A DNA stretch of 64,000 nt, taken from Dryas octopetala (Eukaryota; Streptophyta; Magnoliopsida; Rosales; Rosaceae). The stretch is taken from contig OY992834.1 of assembly GCA_963921425.1 (NCBI GenBank), forward strand, positions 4,464,001 through 4,528,000, read 5' to 3'. The notes under the pieces were generated by a model that saw nothing but the letters and a program-made list of their open reading frames with translations, searched no databases and had not been told where the DNA came from. A program made the position numbers and the translations under genes. Shown here piece by piece: positions 26,154 through 38,855 of this stretch (positions within the stretch are counted from its first letter, which is position 1; each line of letters opens with the position of its first letter).

Positions 26154-27938
26154 ATGGCCACCACCACAGCCGCTGTCACCTCACACTTCTTCGGAGCCCG
26201 AATCCGAAACCCAACCCCCAGTGTCGGAAAGTTCCAAGCTTTCTTCAGCTTTGGCACCAAGAAGAAGCCACCCCCACCACCGCCCAAAAAGCCCGCCCCG
26301 AGGCCGGTGGATACTGACCGTCTGGTGTGGTTCCCCGGGGCTGAACCGCCCGAATGGCTGGACGGGTCGATGGTCGGGGACCGCGGGTTCGACCCATTTG
26401 GGCTGGGGAAGCCAGTGGAGTACTTGCAGTACGATTACGACGGGCTGGACCAGAACCTGGCCAAGAATTTGGCGGGTGATGTGATCGGGACACGGATCGA
26501 GGCCTCGGATCTGAACCCGACCCCGTTGCAGCCGTACTCGGAGGTGTTCGGGTTGCAGAGGTTCCGCGAGTGCGAGCTCATTCATGGGAGGTGGGCAATG
26601 TTGGGCGCGCTTGGTGCGCTTGCTGTTGAGGGACTCACTGGTGTTGCATGGCAGGACGCTGGAAAGGTAATTAATTACTTAATTAATCATTATAAAAATT
26701 CATTATATATGCTTTATCAACCACCTTTTTTGCTCTCTAATTAAAACTTTCATTCATTTTTTTAATAAAGAGGAGGCTATTTGCTTAGTGATTAGATCGA
26801 GCAGAGTGCAATGTGGATCACATTAATTACAAATCTTAGAATTTGTCTGCTTGATACATTTATTGCACGTAAAATAAAGTCATCAAATAACTTATAATAT
26901 TATATAAAAAAACAGAAAGAATTTTCAGTATAAAATTGATTTATCCATCAAGTAGTAGAAGATTTCATTAATTCGAAACATATATGAAGTTTAAAAAAAC
27001 ATGAAAGAACATAAAGCAGAGAAAAAAAATATATTCTAGAACTTTTCTTTTTGGGTCGATTAAAAAAATAAAAACTTGTTCTTTTAAAATCTTTTTCTTT
27101 TTTTGGTAATAAAATACGTTCGTTTCAAACCTTTACCTTTTAATTGGTACAAGTATTTTCCTACAGTTATATATATATATATATATTCTAGATATAAAAT
27201 CTTACAGAATAGCATTTTAATGCAAGGAGTAGGATTAAGATAAGGACGTACGTGGAGGAATAATAAACCTTAATATTCCCGCATGGTTGGAAGCATTATA
27301 TTTGGTGGCATTATTTGTTGTATTTTTTTTTCTTTTAATTGATTTCTTTTAAGACACACATAGGGTTTTTTTATCTTTGTATTTATACCTGGCACAGCTT
27401 TTTTGTCGTCGTGTCTTCTTGTTATCCATGCGAAAAACATGATGGTCGTAACTCGTGAATGATGTAAGGTCCTTATGATATGAATGTGATGATAACGATA
27501 AACGACAATGAAAGGCACACCGACAAAAACAAACCGACAATGATAGCCCATTACTGAAATTAATAAAAACTCTGATTATGCATTAATTTGTTCCCAAAAA
27601 AAAAAAAAAAATTGCAGGTTGAACTAATTGAAGGGTCATCCTACCTTGGGCAACCACTTCCCTTTACCTTGACCACATTGATATGGATCGAGGTGTTGGT
27701 GATTGGGTACATTGAGTACCAAAGGAATGCTGAGCTTGACCCAGAGAAGAGGCTGTACCCAGGTGGCAAGTTCTTTGACCCATTGGGCCTGGCCAGTGAC
27801 CCAGAAGAGAAGGCCCGGCTCCAATTGGCTGAGATCAAGCATGCACGTCTGGCTATGGTGGTCTTCCTCATTTTTGCAATCCAAGCTGCTGTAACTGGAA
27901 AGGGCCCCATCAGTTTTTTGGCTACCTTTAACAAATAA
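26154..27938 (+). CDS. LHCB4.3: Chlorophyll a/b-binding protein CP29, isoform LHCB4.3 (LHCB8)
   Basis: Two exons, 26154-26666 and 27618-27938, give 277 residues. A plastid transit region (about 1-35) leads into a Pro/Lys-rich stretch ([16 protein letters not shown]), then the CP29 signature [14 protein letters not shown] and [13 protein letters not shown]. The LHC helices with chlorophyll-ligand Glu/Arg are in [14 protein letters not shown] and [11 protein letters not shown]. The protein ends [12 protein letters not shown] and lacks the roughly 15-20-residue C-terminal extension of LHCB4.1/4.2. That short end is the mark of the LHCB4.3 isoform, which is reported from eurosids. It acts in the thylakoid membrane as a minor photosystem II antenna linking LHCII to the core. 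Exon 1 is GC-rich, unlike its surroundings. The intron ends in a 17-base A-run just before attgcag. Confidence 0.95.
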
Positions 27939-29588
27939 TCATACCCCCCTTCACATATCACATGAGCAATCTTTCATTCATTCTCATCTTCATCTGCCTA
28001 AGAGTCTAGTTAAGACCCTCTTTCTTTCTTTTCTGTATATTCATATATTTATGTGTCTCGCTCTGTACGTTAATTAATTTACTCAAATATAATCTAAAAA
28101 CTTGGGTTAACTTTCTATTTTCCTTTGGTTAATTTGGAAAGTATACATTCAAGAGTTGTAATTGGAAATCTAGAACAGAGATATGACCTACATGGCCCAA
28201 CAAATTGATGAGCATTTATTGGACAGTGGGTTCAAGGAGACAAGGTCGACATTTTTGAAGACAGAGAAGAAAAGTCCCCATTTTTAACTCCAATCATTTG
28301 AACAGTGGATTCATATTTATAATATAATGTAAAAAGAAAATTGGTTAAGATTTGGTCTTTTATATAAGAAATATTTGCAATGCTAGTGGGTGCCAGTTGC
28401 CTAAAAGGCCAAAAACAGCTTATCATTATAGTATATAAAATGCCTCATGGGGTCGGCTTTAATGTAATGATTCTAATGAAGCTCAAGGTGCCTTCCCAAT
28501 GCCAACCCACCGCACCCCACCCTCTCCCTTAAGTAGATAAAGGGTCCAATAGTTTTTCGGTTTTTCCACTACCCTTGGAATTTTGTAGACCTCGCTAAAA
28601 ATAAAACAAATTATTGATATATACTTTGGAAAATATGAGTCAAATCTACTGTAAGTGTACTATATTTGAATTTGTCAAAGTTTTTAGACTCTTTGTGAAT
28701 AAAAATGATTTCATCATGAAACTAATGCGTGAAGAAAAAATTGAAAAAAGCCTTACATACTCATTACAGTATCCAATAAAAGTTGACCATCAAAATCAAT
28801 AACCATGGGGAACATGCATATATACATATATGGGGTACAAAGAGGCTCGTTCTTTGACTACACATTACACTAGAGAAACATGTTTTGGAGAGATCATGTG
28901 GGAAAAATGTCTTCAATTTCTAGACTTCATCTACAACCGGAAGAAACAACTAAAGCTTCTTAGAGCTTCTGTCATGACCATTAATGTTGGCGATCCTGAT
29001 AATTAAGGAAGAAGAGCTTCTATTGCAAGTGTCCATGTGAGGCTAAGCAGTCTCTTTCACTTTGTCTGTAAGCATAAGCCGTAACCAAATGAAATTATTT
29101 CAGACAAGCAAAGCAATGGCAGATGATGTAATTGTAAATATGTAGAAAACAGAGGCGATCATTGCAAAACCGACAATAACTAATTCAATCCTTTACCTTG
29201 GAAATGAGGAGAAAAATTAAAAAAATCTATAGTATAAAGGAAAAGAAAAACCGTGATATACACGTCTTGTCAGGTTCCACTTTCACATAAAAAGTGATAT
29301 AATTGTGAAATGTGATAGCTTCTCGGTCTACATTTCTTGCAACAGACTCAGACCAGAACAAAGAAGGAGGCAAAGGTAATAGTCATCAGCTATTCTCTCC
29401 CTGTTTTTCTCCCTCTTTTCATTTCTGGCATCTGTTTTTTCATTTCTTCTCGCGCAGCAGATTCACCTTATTTGACTTTCTATCAATCTTCTTTTGGTTT
29501 TTCTTCGATTTTAACGACGACCCTTTATCTGAGTCTTCATTTTGTCTTCGAATTTTTGTTAAAAGATTGTGGGGTGCATAGTGGAGGC
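27939..29588. other. Intergenic DNA and Yippee-like leader
   Basis: 3' flank of LHCB4.3, then AT-rich DNA, then the probable 5' UTR of the Yippee-like gene (pyrimidine-rich from about 29380). No additional gene seen. Confidence 0.45.
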
Positions 29589-32048
29589 ATGGGGAGGTTG
29601 TTTGTGCTGAGTCTTGAGGGGAGGATCTATAGCTGCAGGCACTGCCGGACCCATCTTGCTCTTTGTGAAGACATAGTTTCCAAGGTTGCTTGACCTCTTA
29701 CCAGCTCTTGATCGGTCAAAATTTGTTCTTTTTTGTGATATTGTTCCGAAATTTTCATCCGGGTGTTGATGAATTGTTGCCTTTTATGTTGTTTTTTTTT
29801 TCCTTGTAAGATAATATGCATGCTCTTTCATAGTATCATGGTCAAATGTATTAGTTAGTCTGCTTTTGTGATTATGAAATCATGTTCCTTTAGTCACTTT
29901 TCGAAGTTCTTTTTGTTGGACTTGAAATGTAAAACAACATTTATGTGATGAAAGGAGGGTCAGTTGGGTGTTTGATAATCATTAGCAGAAGATCTCATTG
30001 GGTATGGTAGTTGATTCCCTTGTTGTATCTCATAGTGCTTAGGTGGTAATTGTTTGCTCTTCTTGAGCTTGATAGTACTTCCGCTGTTATGCTATATAGG
30101 TTTGTGTCGAATGTCTATAATCCAGATGTCAGATAAGTATTTATTTTGCACATTATTTCACAGTAGGGTATGTGCTGGTTGGAATTTGTTGCTTAATGAG
30201 GTAAGGGATGCCATTAAATGCATTTGGATCCTATATCATAGGGTCTGCATTTTATTATTTTGGGGCCGCGGGTGTGGAAAGAACTTGATGCTACTTTCAT
30301 TGAAGAGGACAGCAAAAACTAAATTGAAGCCTTATCCACTTTTCAACTGAGAAAAGACATGATGGCTTATGACATAGCCTGTTAAAATTTGGGGTGTTTC
30401 CCAGCCCTATCTGAGGGCCATGCTAGTGGAAACAAATTATCCAATATACCAGGTTGCTCACATCAAATGTCAGGTAGTGCTTATGGTGTGCTATTACACT
30501 TATTTGGATGCTATCATCAAGTAGTATAAGAACTACAAAATCTTTCCTTGTTCATTGTTTTGAAGTGCGTCTCTACTACCACGGGTCAAGTTATGCTTCT
30601 CAAACTTACCAAGCACAAATAGACCATTGTCTTCAGTTCTGACACATGTTTTATAGCTTTGAACCACTTGTGCCCAGCCGACACAACTAGTATTAGAAGT
30701 ATTTGTTCACGAATGAGTGAATATGTGTTGTCTCAGGTAGTATAATGTAAGAGAAGATAGGGTTCTAAGTAGAATGAAATCACAGATATTTATAGGTGTG
30801 AAAATGTGATATTTATTTGGATATGTTTTCATAATAATTCATTATAATTTAAGGCTTGTTCTTTTTTTTGATGTAGTTGTCAGTTTGTCACTTTCTCTTC
30901 TTTTTCTTTTTTGTTTCTTTATCCTCTTCATTTGGTGTGTCCAACAAATGCTGATAGTATTAATAGAAGAACATTTTCTGACTACATGTTTTGCCTGTGT
31001 TTCATTCAGTCTTTCCACTGCAGGCATGGGAAGGCTTATCTCTTCAATAAGGTGTAAGTTTTTCTTAATACTCGGACAGCTTTTCCTTGTCTGATGCCGA
31101 TACTAAATCCACCAGAGAATAATTTATGCAATCCAACAACCTTAACAGACTTGCTATTGCCACATGGAAGTTACAGAAGTTGGAATAGTAAAAAGTATTC
31201 TGTTTATTTTTTACACATGATCAAGACACAGCGAGCATGTCTCAAGCTCAGTGTAGAATTCCATTTGTAGAAACATGTATTGGTTGCATGTTTGTTTTAT
31301 TAATTACATGACACTGGTCGATTTCTGTTTCACTGAAAAGTTGCTTAGCTTCAAACACTCGGCCTCTTAGTCTTATAAGTCATTTGTAATCTGTCAAATT
31401 ATATCTAAACACTGCAGAAGGTTGAATGAAATGATGGGGGTAATTGCCGGTATAGTTTTTTTTTTCTTCATCTTTGTAAAGAATCTGAAATAGGCCTTAA
31501 AGATCATGATTATCCTCATTTGCAAGTCCATTCAACAAGATTAGGCCCTAAACATTATAAGCTTCCAATTAGTTGCTTTTAGTTATGTGATTCTCCTTTG
31601 CAATTATACTTACAGAGTGAACGTATCTTCGGGAGAGAATGAAGATAGGCATATGACGACTGGGATGCACACTGTTGCTGACATTTTTTGTGTTGGGTGT
31701 GGATCAATAGTGGGGTGGAAATATGTAAGATTAGGAGGCATGATTAGAATTATCATTGATTTATGTATATTTCTTTGCCGCCATTATTCATTTTGATGGT
31801 TTCTTTTAGGAGACTGCCCATGACAAGAGCCAGAAGTACAAGGAAGGAAAATCCGTACTTGAACGGTCAGTAGACGTGTGGAGAAAGAAAATTGTGTTAT
31901 CAATTCTAATCTAATTTCATCTTGTGAAATAAGGTTGTGAGTTCTCATTTCATTCTTGAGCAGGGTGAAGGTGTCGGGTCCTGATGGAAGCAATTATTGG
32001 GTCAGTCATGAAGCACAAGTTGGTAGCAGTGATGCAGATGATGCTTGA
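29589..32048 (+). CDS. Yippee-like zinc-binding protein
   Basis: Five coding exons, 29589-29684, 31010-31053, 31616-31724, 31810-31865 and 31964-32048, give 129 residues. The Yippee fold is shown by two CxxC pairs, Cys16/Cys19 (SCRHC) and Cys72/Cys75 (FCVGC), separated by the family's 52 residues. It also has [29 protein letters not shown] and the C-terminal [11 protein letters not shown] and GPDGSNYW. The end DADDA matches Arabidopsis AT2G40110 closely. Yippee proteins adopt a CULT/Mss4-like fold that binds zinc; their job in plants is largely unknown. The first donor (AAG|GTTGCT) is weak. The start codon is the first ATG giving the conserved MGRLFV. It lies directly downstream of LHCB4.3, as in Arabidopsis. 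Confidence 0.93.
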
Positions 32049-33609
32049 TTACCCTTCATATTCAATTGTACATTCTTCAAATCTCCTTGTTCTTCTTCTA
32101 CTCATGTGAATCACCAAACTGTTAATTCCTCATTTTCTGCAACTCTCCAAACTTGCCTTCAATAACACAAATGTAAACATTTGATTGTTGATTCTGATTC
32201 AGTTTGTGTTTCAACTGTGATTATGTTTGCTCTTAAATTTTAAATCTTATTGACCAAAAAAAAATCTTAAATCTTAATGCAACTTCTCCTCTAAAGAGGT
32301 CTCTGGTTCAAATTCCACCTTGCCTCACCAAATACTGTAACTGATAAAAAATTATGTCTGCTCTTAAAGATCTGTTGTTGGTAGGGAGCTCTTGATCTTG
32401 GGTGGGTATAGTTGTTGACAAACAACTGTATCATGGGCACTGAAGCCAGAAATACTGCCCTTTGACCCCTTTTTCAAGTGTTCCTGGCTTCAGAAATTAG
32501 AATGAGTAGCCTTGTTTAAGGAGGTTCTGGAAAAAAAAAAATATTGATTCTTCAGAATTATTCCGTACAATCTGGCTGGAAAAAACAGTTTGATAACACA
32601 AAAAATGCAAAAAAAAAAAAAAAAAAAGCCACAATGGGACCCACTTTGAAAATCATCTCCAGGGCTCCAACTCTTGAGCACCCATCTTTTATGATTTATT
32701 TATTGATTCATTGTTTTCGTGGGAAATTTTCTGGAAGGAAAATCTACAACGAAGCAAAATTAGTGGTCAGTAATTTGGGAGAGTAACCCTATGTAACTGA
32801 TGGCTAACGTGTGATTGTGTGAATGCAACAAAAGTCATCTTAACTTTGGACGATGTCGTTTTAGCATTAACACAAGCACTTAAATATAGGTAGAACTTCC
32901 TTTCACAAAGAAAAATAGGTGGTACCGTGCAAGTGTGGAACTAGGAAGTAGAACCGTAGAAGACATTAACTTTGGGACTACGCCCTTTTTAGCATCTTTG
33001 TGCCTTCTGGTGCCATTTTCGTGCCTTCTCACACCTTTTTCGCATCTTTGGTGCCTTCTAAGCTAATAATAGAAGTTGATTTATGAAGGCACGCAATTTA
33101 TCGAGTTTCCCAAGCATGTGGACCTCTCTCCCTTCTATAGACTATAATACACGTAAAATATGGGTAAACTAATGAAAAGAAAGAAAATTCACAAGGAACT
33201 GATTTTCACAATATGCAACAACTGAACTACTCTGAAAGGCAAAGCAGCTATGTATTTTATGCAAACTCTCAGGCAAATTTACAAGGCAGGATCGATGTCT
33301 TAAGTATATGTGATGCTGCGTCTAAACATTGCATCCAAAAACCCGATCATTTCAATAGAGAAGTGATGCAAATAGATAACTTGACATCAAGAAAACATAC
33401 AAAAACTTCAAGATCAATCTGGGGCAGGAATCTGTATGTCATATTGAACATAGACGATGGAACATCAAACATGTGTCTCCCAAACTATTAGGGAACTCAG
33501 GATTGGCTCTCAAATTTATCCCCGGCTCAAATGACCTCACATTGAGCTGGGCAGAAGATTCAACTTCAACTGCAATATATAAATCTTTCATTTGTGATGA
33601 AATCCAATG
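32049..33609. other. Intergenic DNA between convergent genes
   Basis: Holds the Yippee-like 3' flank, a possible SINE remnant with a box-B-like ggttcaaattcc near 32306, an A-run near 32610-32626, and a short low-complexity patch (about 32990-33060) in which gtgccttct recurs. A 92-codon frame at 33213-33491 shows nothing protein-like. Confidence 0.4.
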
Positions 33610-36600
33610 TCACTCTATTGAATAAACCATTCGCTCCGCCAGCTCTTCACCTACAACTCTCATATATCTATTCAACTGGAACTCCAAGTAACTTCTTTCT
33701 GAGGGACCAAAAGCTTGCCTTAGATCCTTCAGCAGAAAACACAATGTGGTAAGTATACGGATCTACAAATAAATGAAAGGGTTGGATTTTGGGTGGGACT
33801 TTTTAAGTAAATTGAAGTCAAGTATCTGAAGCTTTCAGGCAGTCTATGAAAACAACAAAGAGTTGAGCACACATACCTTGAATCTTACACGAGATCCCTT
33901 CAACCCGATTAAAATGTTACTGACATCTCCATTTTCCACATCAACAGATGCCTGATGTGGTTCATTGTCAGAGCTTTCATATTCAGGTTCCATCATCCCT
34001 TCATCGTCATACATAAAAAAATCATTAGATTCTTCTTGGCCAATGTCAACATCTTGCACTTCCACGACATCTTCCGAAACATGAGGTGGCAAGGACCCCT
34101 TATCTTGTAAGATGGAAGAATCCGATAAAACAGCATAAGGCTTTGCATCAAGCAAAGGCTTGGCAATATCAAAAGGAACCCACCTGGAACCAAAAATTTC
34201 AGCTGGTCAATCACCAAAAATCTTCACTGTCCACTAGCTAATTTTCGTAATTACTATGCAATGTAAAGATTCCATTGAATATGTAGGCAAAGTAGATATC
34301 AGCCTCGTATGAAAACTTCAGCTTGCATGTGTATAATTCTCCCTAGGGTTCAGTCAACTATCAACCTAATAATCACTCAGCAACAGATTAGACTGGCCTT
34401 TTATTAACCTAATTCTCCCAATTCCAATTGTGTTATTGTTTACCAGACTATTGGTAAACTCAACCTAAATGCGTTCCATAAAAATCATTTTGTCTGCCAA
34501 AATTACAATTCAAAGCAGGCATATCAACCACAAACATCTCATCCTGGTGGGTATTTTTCAGTCACATGGGTTGGAACACCATCATTTGATTGTAGAAAGA
34601 AAAAAAAAAAAAAAACAGAACAATCAACCTATAAATAAAACGTATAGATATCAGAAAGTGATCATGACCCACATGATTATGAAAAAAAAAAAAACAAAAA
34701 AGAGGAAAAATATCAACCTAAGATATTTAGAAGGTTAGAAACTAGATTGATCTCATACCTTTGCATTTGTTTTACTCTCTATTAGATAAAGAAATTTCAT
34801 TACAAAATGTCAAAATAAATATGGAATGCATCTCATGAAGCCTCATCAAACCAAGATGATAAGAGGCTTATATTAGTACGATGAAACTAATAACAGTTTT
34901 CATGGTCAGTGGTCAGTCGGTGCATGCAAAGAGGAACTTACTGGTAGCGAAGAGGACAGAGTAGCTCAGATGGACAATATGCTGCCTTGTATCTCATCTT
35001 ACTGCAGGAGTGAATGTAATAACCAAGATAATAATACTGAAGAGTAGGGCAATGCACTTGATTCTCTTTCACCCAATTTATTTCTTGCAGTGCTGAATAC
35101 TTCCCAAGTGAGAGGACCGCAAAGTCTGGGTCCCAGAATAAATATTTACTTGACAAACATCTAGGGAGGATATCTATAACACCAACTGCAACAAGCTTTC
35201 CATCAATCACATATTGCTGATGGAAAGAGCCAAAGCCACAAGGTGGAACTGTAGAATCATTAGGTTTTGGAGGAACAAATATTAAGGGAGTATCAACCAG
35301 GAACCTCCTGTAAGAGCTTTCTGTAACATGTTCAGGGGTATCATTGTGCACTATCATTTGATATCGTCTATACAAGGCAAACTCTTCTGAATCAAAACTG
35401 GACCTTTTCAGATGAATTTCAAGCCTCCTCCTCTTTACCTGAGTATATTCAGAGCTATTTTTGAAACTGCAACCTTTACCTTCAGACCTGGCAGCAGATC
35501 CTTTTGAGACACTAACAATTTGAGTACTTTCATTAGGTGGAGCATGTTTTGTGGCAGAATAAAAATTTAAGTGTCCATTGCAAGCCCTGACTGACAGACC
35601 AGAAGTTTTTTCCAACTGATTTAATGAACTTTCTAGCTTTTCAGCAATAATTTTTGGAGATGGCCCATTTTCATCTGCAATATGTCTTGATAGCCTTCCC
35701 TGATGTGTGTCCTTCTCATCTGGTAGAGAACGCCTTATAGTAGCTGCTATATGGAATGCAATATTGCTGGAGTATAAGAGATCTTCTGATCCTTCAACCA
35801 ATAGTTTTCTTTTGGCTTGTGAAACCTTTTTAACAGAAGCTTTTGGAAATTGAATGTCAGGAAATTCCCCACTTTCAGAGCAAGCACGAACCACATTACC
35901 TACTTGATCTGATAAGTAATGCATAATTTTTTCGTCCCCATTTCTCTCTTCATTGCTATTGGCAAATGATTCTTTCACAGCTGAGCCGGAAACTCCAAGA
36001 TGGGTACGACTGCATGAGCCTTTAGAAGCATGTGGATCCTCTATAGACTCTACTGGTCTTTTACATTCCAAGGTGCCATCTAAAAACCTGGAAAAGACCA
36101 TTTTCAGTGCTCAATATAGAATTAAAATCACAAGAAATGTATATTTAACTAGAAATTAATATTGATATGAAAAACGTTAAAAAGAAAAAAGAAATTAGCC
36201 ACTGATAATTGGAAGTAGTTGTCATCAATTAGTCAATGAGCCACTCTAGGAAAATTGCACATAATTGTTAGGCATCAATATTATTTGTTCAGACTTTCCT
36301 TTTTTCTTTTTGGGCAGGGGGGGGGGGGGGGGGGGTGTGGATGGTAATAAAAGGAAAAAAACTATACCTTTGCATTCGTCTAGACACCCGAAGTTGCTCT
36401 TTGGAAGGAACAAAATCACCAGCCCTCAGACGAATAGTGTAAGCAGGGCAGCATGTTCTTTCCATCTCAGGTTTGTAAAGAAAAGAACCAGATCTTCTCC
36501 AACCCCGGTCAAGAAGATCTAGTAAGAGACTCAAAAGAATAAAAACAAAAAATCAGCATAAGACTGTAACCAGTAAAATCTTAAAACGTTTTAATCACGA

Positions 36601-37397
36601 TCATCACTGATACCAGTACAATAACAATTGTATTGTTCACAAAACATAGAGAAGAGCCAACAAAACCAACCTTGGTAGTCATTAATCGTAATGCTATGTG
36701 CCCACAGACCTGCAAAAACAAAGATGCGTATAAGAATGTAATCAGAAATATTTAACAGTCGAAAAAAAACCAAAAGAACTTAAAAAACATGTGATGACTG
36801 ATCCAGTCATAGTTAGCAACTTAGCATTGGCCTAACAGCCTGAGTCTTAAAAATTGAACACGAAAATTCACACACGCGATAAATGCTTGTGCTTGCGCCT
36901 CCACATAACACTACAGGCATACATATATGAATGCTTGTGCTAAAGTCTGTCAAATTGCAAAATTGTTCAAAGTAGAAGTTGCATTATGATTTCAATTTTC
37001 AAACTTTTGGAGGATTTTGCAACAATGATGAAATGAACAAAATAATGACATCATATAAATTCCAAAAGGTCAAATATTTCTACATGGCTCCATTGTTAAC
37101 AGCAATTAAATCATAATAAAATTCCTAAACTCGTTCGAATTCTAATTCTAATTAGCAAGATGGATCAACCAAATTGTGAGGTCACAAAGCAGACAAATGA
37201 ATCAAGCAAGCAAGAAAAAGAATAGAGAGGGAATAGGATTAGAAAGACGGACCGTGAGAGATACTGCTGCGAGCAGGGGATTTGCAGTAGCCGCAAGAGC
37301 TTTTGTTTTTGCCATAATCGACCACCACGCTTTCCCCACTGCGATTACTATTACTGCTGCTACTGCTAGCCTCGCTGCTCTTCATCTTCCCTGCCAT
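33610..37397 (-). CDS. ATE1: Arginyl-tRNA--protein transferase ATE1
   Basis: Six exons on the minus strand, 37397-37253, 36709-36671, 36518-36368, 36087-34942, 34183-33877 and 33762-33610, give 646 residues (Arabidopsis ATE1 is about 632). The N-terminal domain shows CGYC (Cys35/Cys38) and TCCP (Cys84/Cys85), the cysteines implicated in function and Fe-S/heme binding in this family, together with LLDRGWRRSG and KPEMERTCCP. The C-terminal GNAT-like domain shows FALYRRYQ, GFGSFHQQYVIDGKLVAVG, LSSKYLFWDPDF and YYYLGYYIHSC. The protein adds arginine from Arg-tRNA to N-terminal Asp, Glu or oxidised Cys, the last step that creates destabilising ends in the Arg/N-degron pathway. The long middle linker (residues about 125-290) is poorly conserved, as expected. 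A C19 homopolymer on the coding strand lies in intron 3. Confidence 0.95.
36317..36335. repeat. Poly-G homopolymer in ATE1 intron
   Basis: Nineteen consecutive G residues on the plus strand (C on the ATE1 transcript), between exons 4 and 3. Confidence 0.8.
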
Positions 37398-37877
37398 TTC
37401 CGATTCGCCCCTCAGCTCAGCTCTGCTTCTGCATCGGAGATTCTGGACGTGTTTTAGCTTTCAGACGACGTCGTGTTGACCCTCTCTCCCTATTGATCTC
37501 ACCGGCCGATACGTTTCACTACAATCACTCTTCCTCTTTCAAACACTATTTCTTCTTTCTTGTATAAAAAATTAGGTATATCCGTATATGATGATCACAT
37601 ATTCACATAAAAACCCGAAAGTGGCATCTTGATAACTTGCGAGTTATGGCCTATGGGGGGCATAAATGACGGAATGATAGATTTCGACCAAAGAGATGAA
37701 TATGCCATTGCACCAAATTCACATGTGAAACAAATAAGGTGACCAAGTTATTTTGCAAAATAACAAAAATTAAAAATACAGGAAAAAAAATGTTTTCTGA
37801 GCAAAATTTATAATGGAAAAAAAATAGTTTACAATATTCAGACAAAAAAAAATATAGAAATATAATATAGTTATTAG
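37398..37877. promoter_or_regulatory. ATE1 upstream region
   Basis: Upstream DNA of ATE1 up to the target duplication of the foldback element. No distinct motif was recognised. Confidence 0.35.
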
Positions 37878-37887
37878 TCACACAATG

Positions 37888-38845
37888 GGGTTTATTACAC
37901 AAATACCTCATGAGATTTTTCGTGTTTTCACATACACCCGTTGAGGTTTCAAAAATTACAATGAAACCCTTTAAGGTTTTAAATTCTTTTTACATAACCC
38001 TTTCTATTAAAATTCCGTCCAAAAAATATCTTCAAATGACAAATTTAACCTTATAGTTCATTTACACTAGCACTCCCTGAAATTTATCATATTTTTACAT
38101 AACCACCCTAGGTTTTAGTCTTTTTCATATTACTCCTTAATCACAAACATAAGTGGCATAATCTTGTAAATACTAAAATAATATTTATGAAGTTAAAAGA
38201 ATGTTTCTCAATAATAATATTTTTTTTACATATTAAAAGATATGGTTTTTGAAATTCAACTATTGCAATTTATTTGTCTTAATATATATATATATATATT
38301 TATGAACATACAAATTATTTTTTTGGAATATCACAATCAAATAAATGGATTATTTAGCAAATAATTGAATTACATAAAAATAAACACTTACTTGGTTTAG
38401 CAATATTTCCATACAAGAAAAATAAAATTTCAACATGTAAGAAAGATATATTATATTAGCCAAATAATATGTAGGTTATTTTGGTATTTAACCATTTTTG
38501 TCATGCTCGTTTGTGACTAAAGGGTTATGGAAAATGTATTGAAACTTCATAGACTCTTTTGTAATTGAGTTAAAACTTCAGGGGGTATTTGTGTAAATTT
38601 TGAAACCTTAGGAGGTTGAAAACATGATAAATCTTAGGAGGTGAGCATATAAATAACTATAAGGTTAAACTTGTCATTTAAAATTTTTTTATGATGATGT
38701 CATCAATTTTTTTACGGAATTTTAACGGAAGGGGTTATGTGAAAATGATTTAAAACCTCAGAGGGGTCTCGCTATAATTTTTTAAATCTCAAAAAATATA
38801 TGTGAAAACACGAAAAACTTCAGAGGGTGTTTGTGAAATTAACTC
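37888..38845. mobile_element. Large foldback element (Mutator-like), 10-bp target duplication
   Basis: A 958-bp inverted-repeat element with ends gggtttattacacaaatacc and, reverse-complemented, gagttaatttcacaaacacc. It is bracketed by identical tcacacaatg at 37878-37887 and 38846-38855. Arm similarity (for example cgtgttttcacata, ttaaaattccgt, tttaaccttatagtt) extends about 300 bp inward, around an AT-rich core with a (TA)n tract near 38284. The arms contain iterated modules of the form aacctcaggggg...tttgtgtaaa. No open reading frame of note. It lies about 0.5 kb upstream of the ATE1 start codon. Confidence 0.85.
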
Positions 38846-38855
38846 TCACACAATG

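Noticed and set aside
26068..26585. Several overlapping frames on both strands
   Set aside because: All overlap LHCB4.3 exon 1 in other frames; only the 26154 frame matches CP29.
32300..32320. tRNA gene or SINE box B
   Set aside because: Box B-like sequence alone, with no box A, no cloverleaf and no target duplication.
33213..33491. 92-codon frame between Yippee-like gene and ATE1
   Set aside because: Composition is unremarkable, no homologous motif, and it lies in the 3' flank of ATE1.
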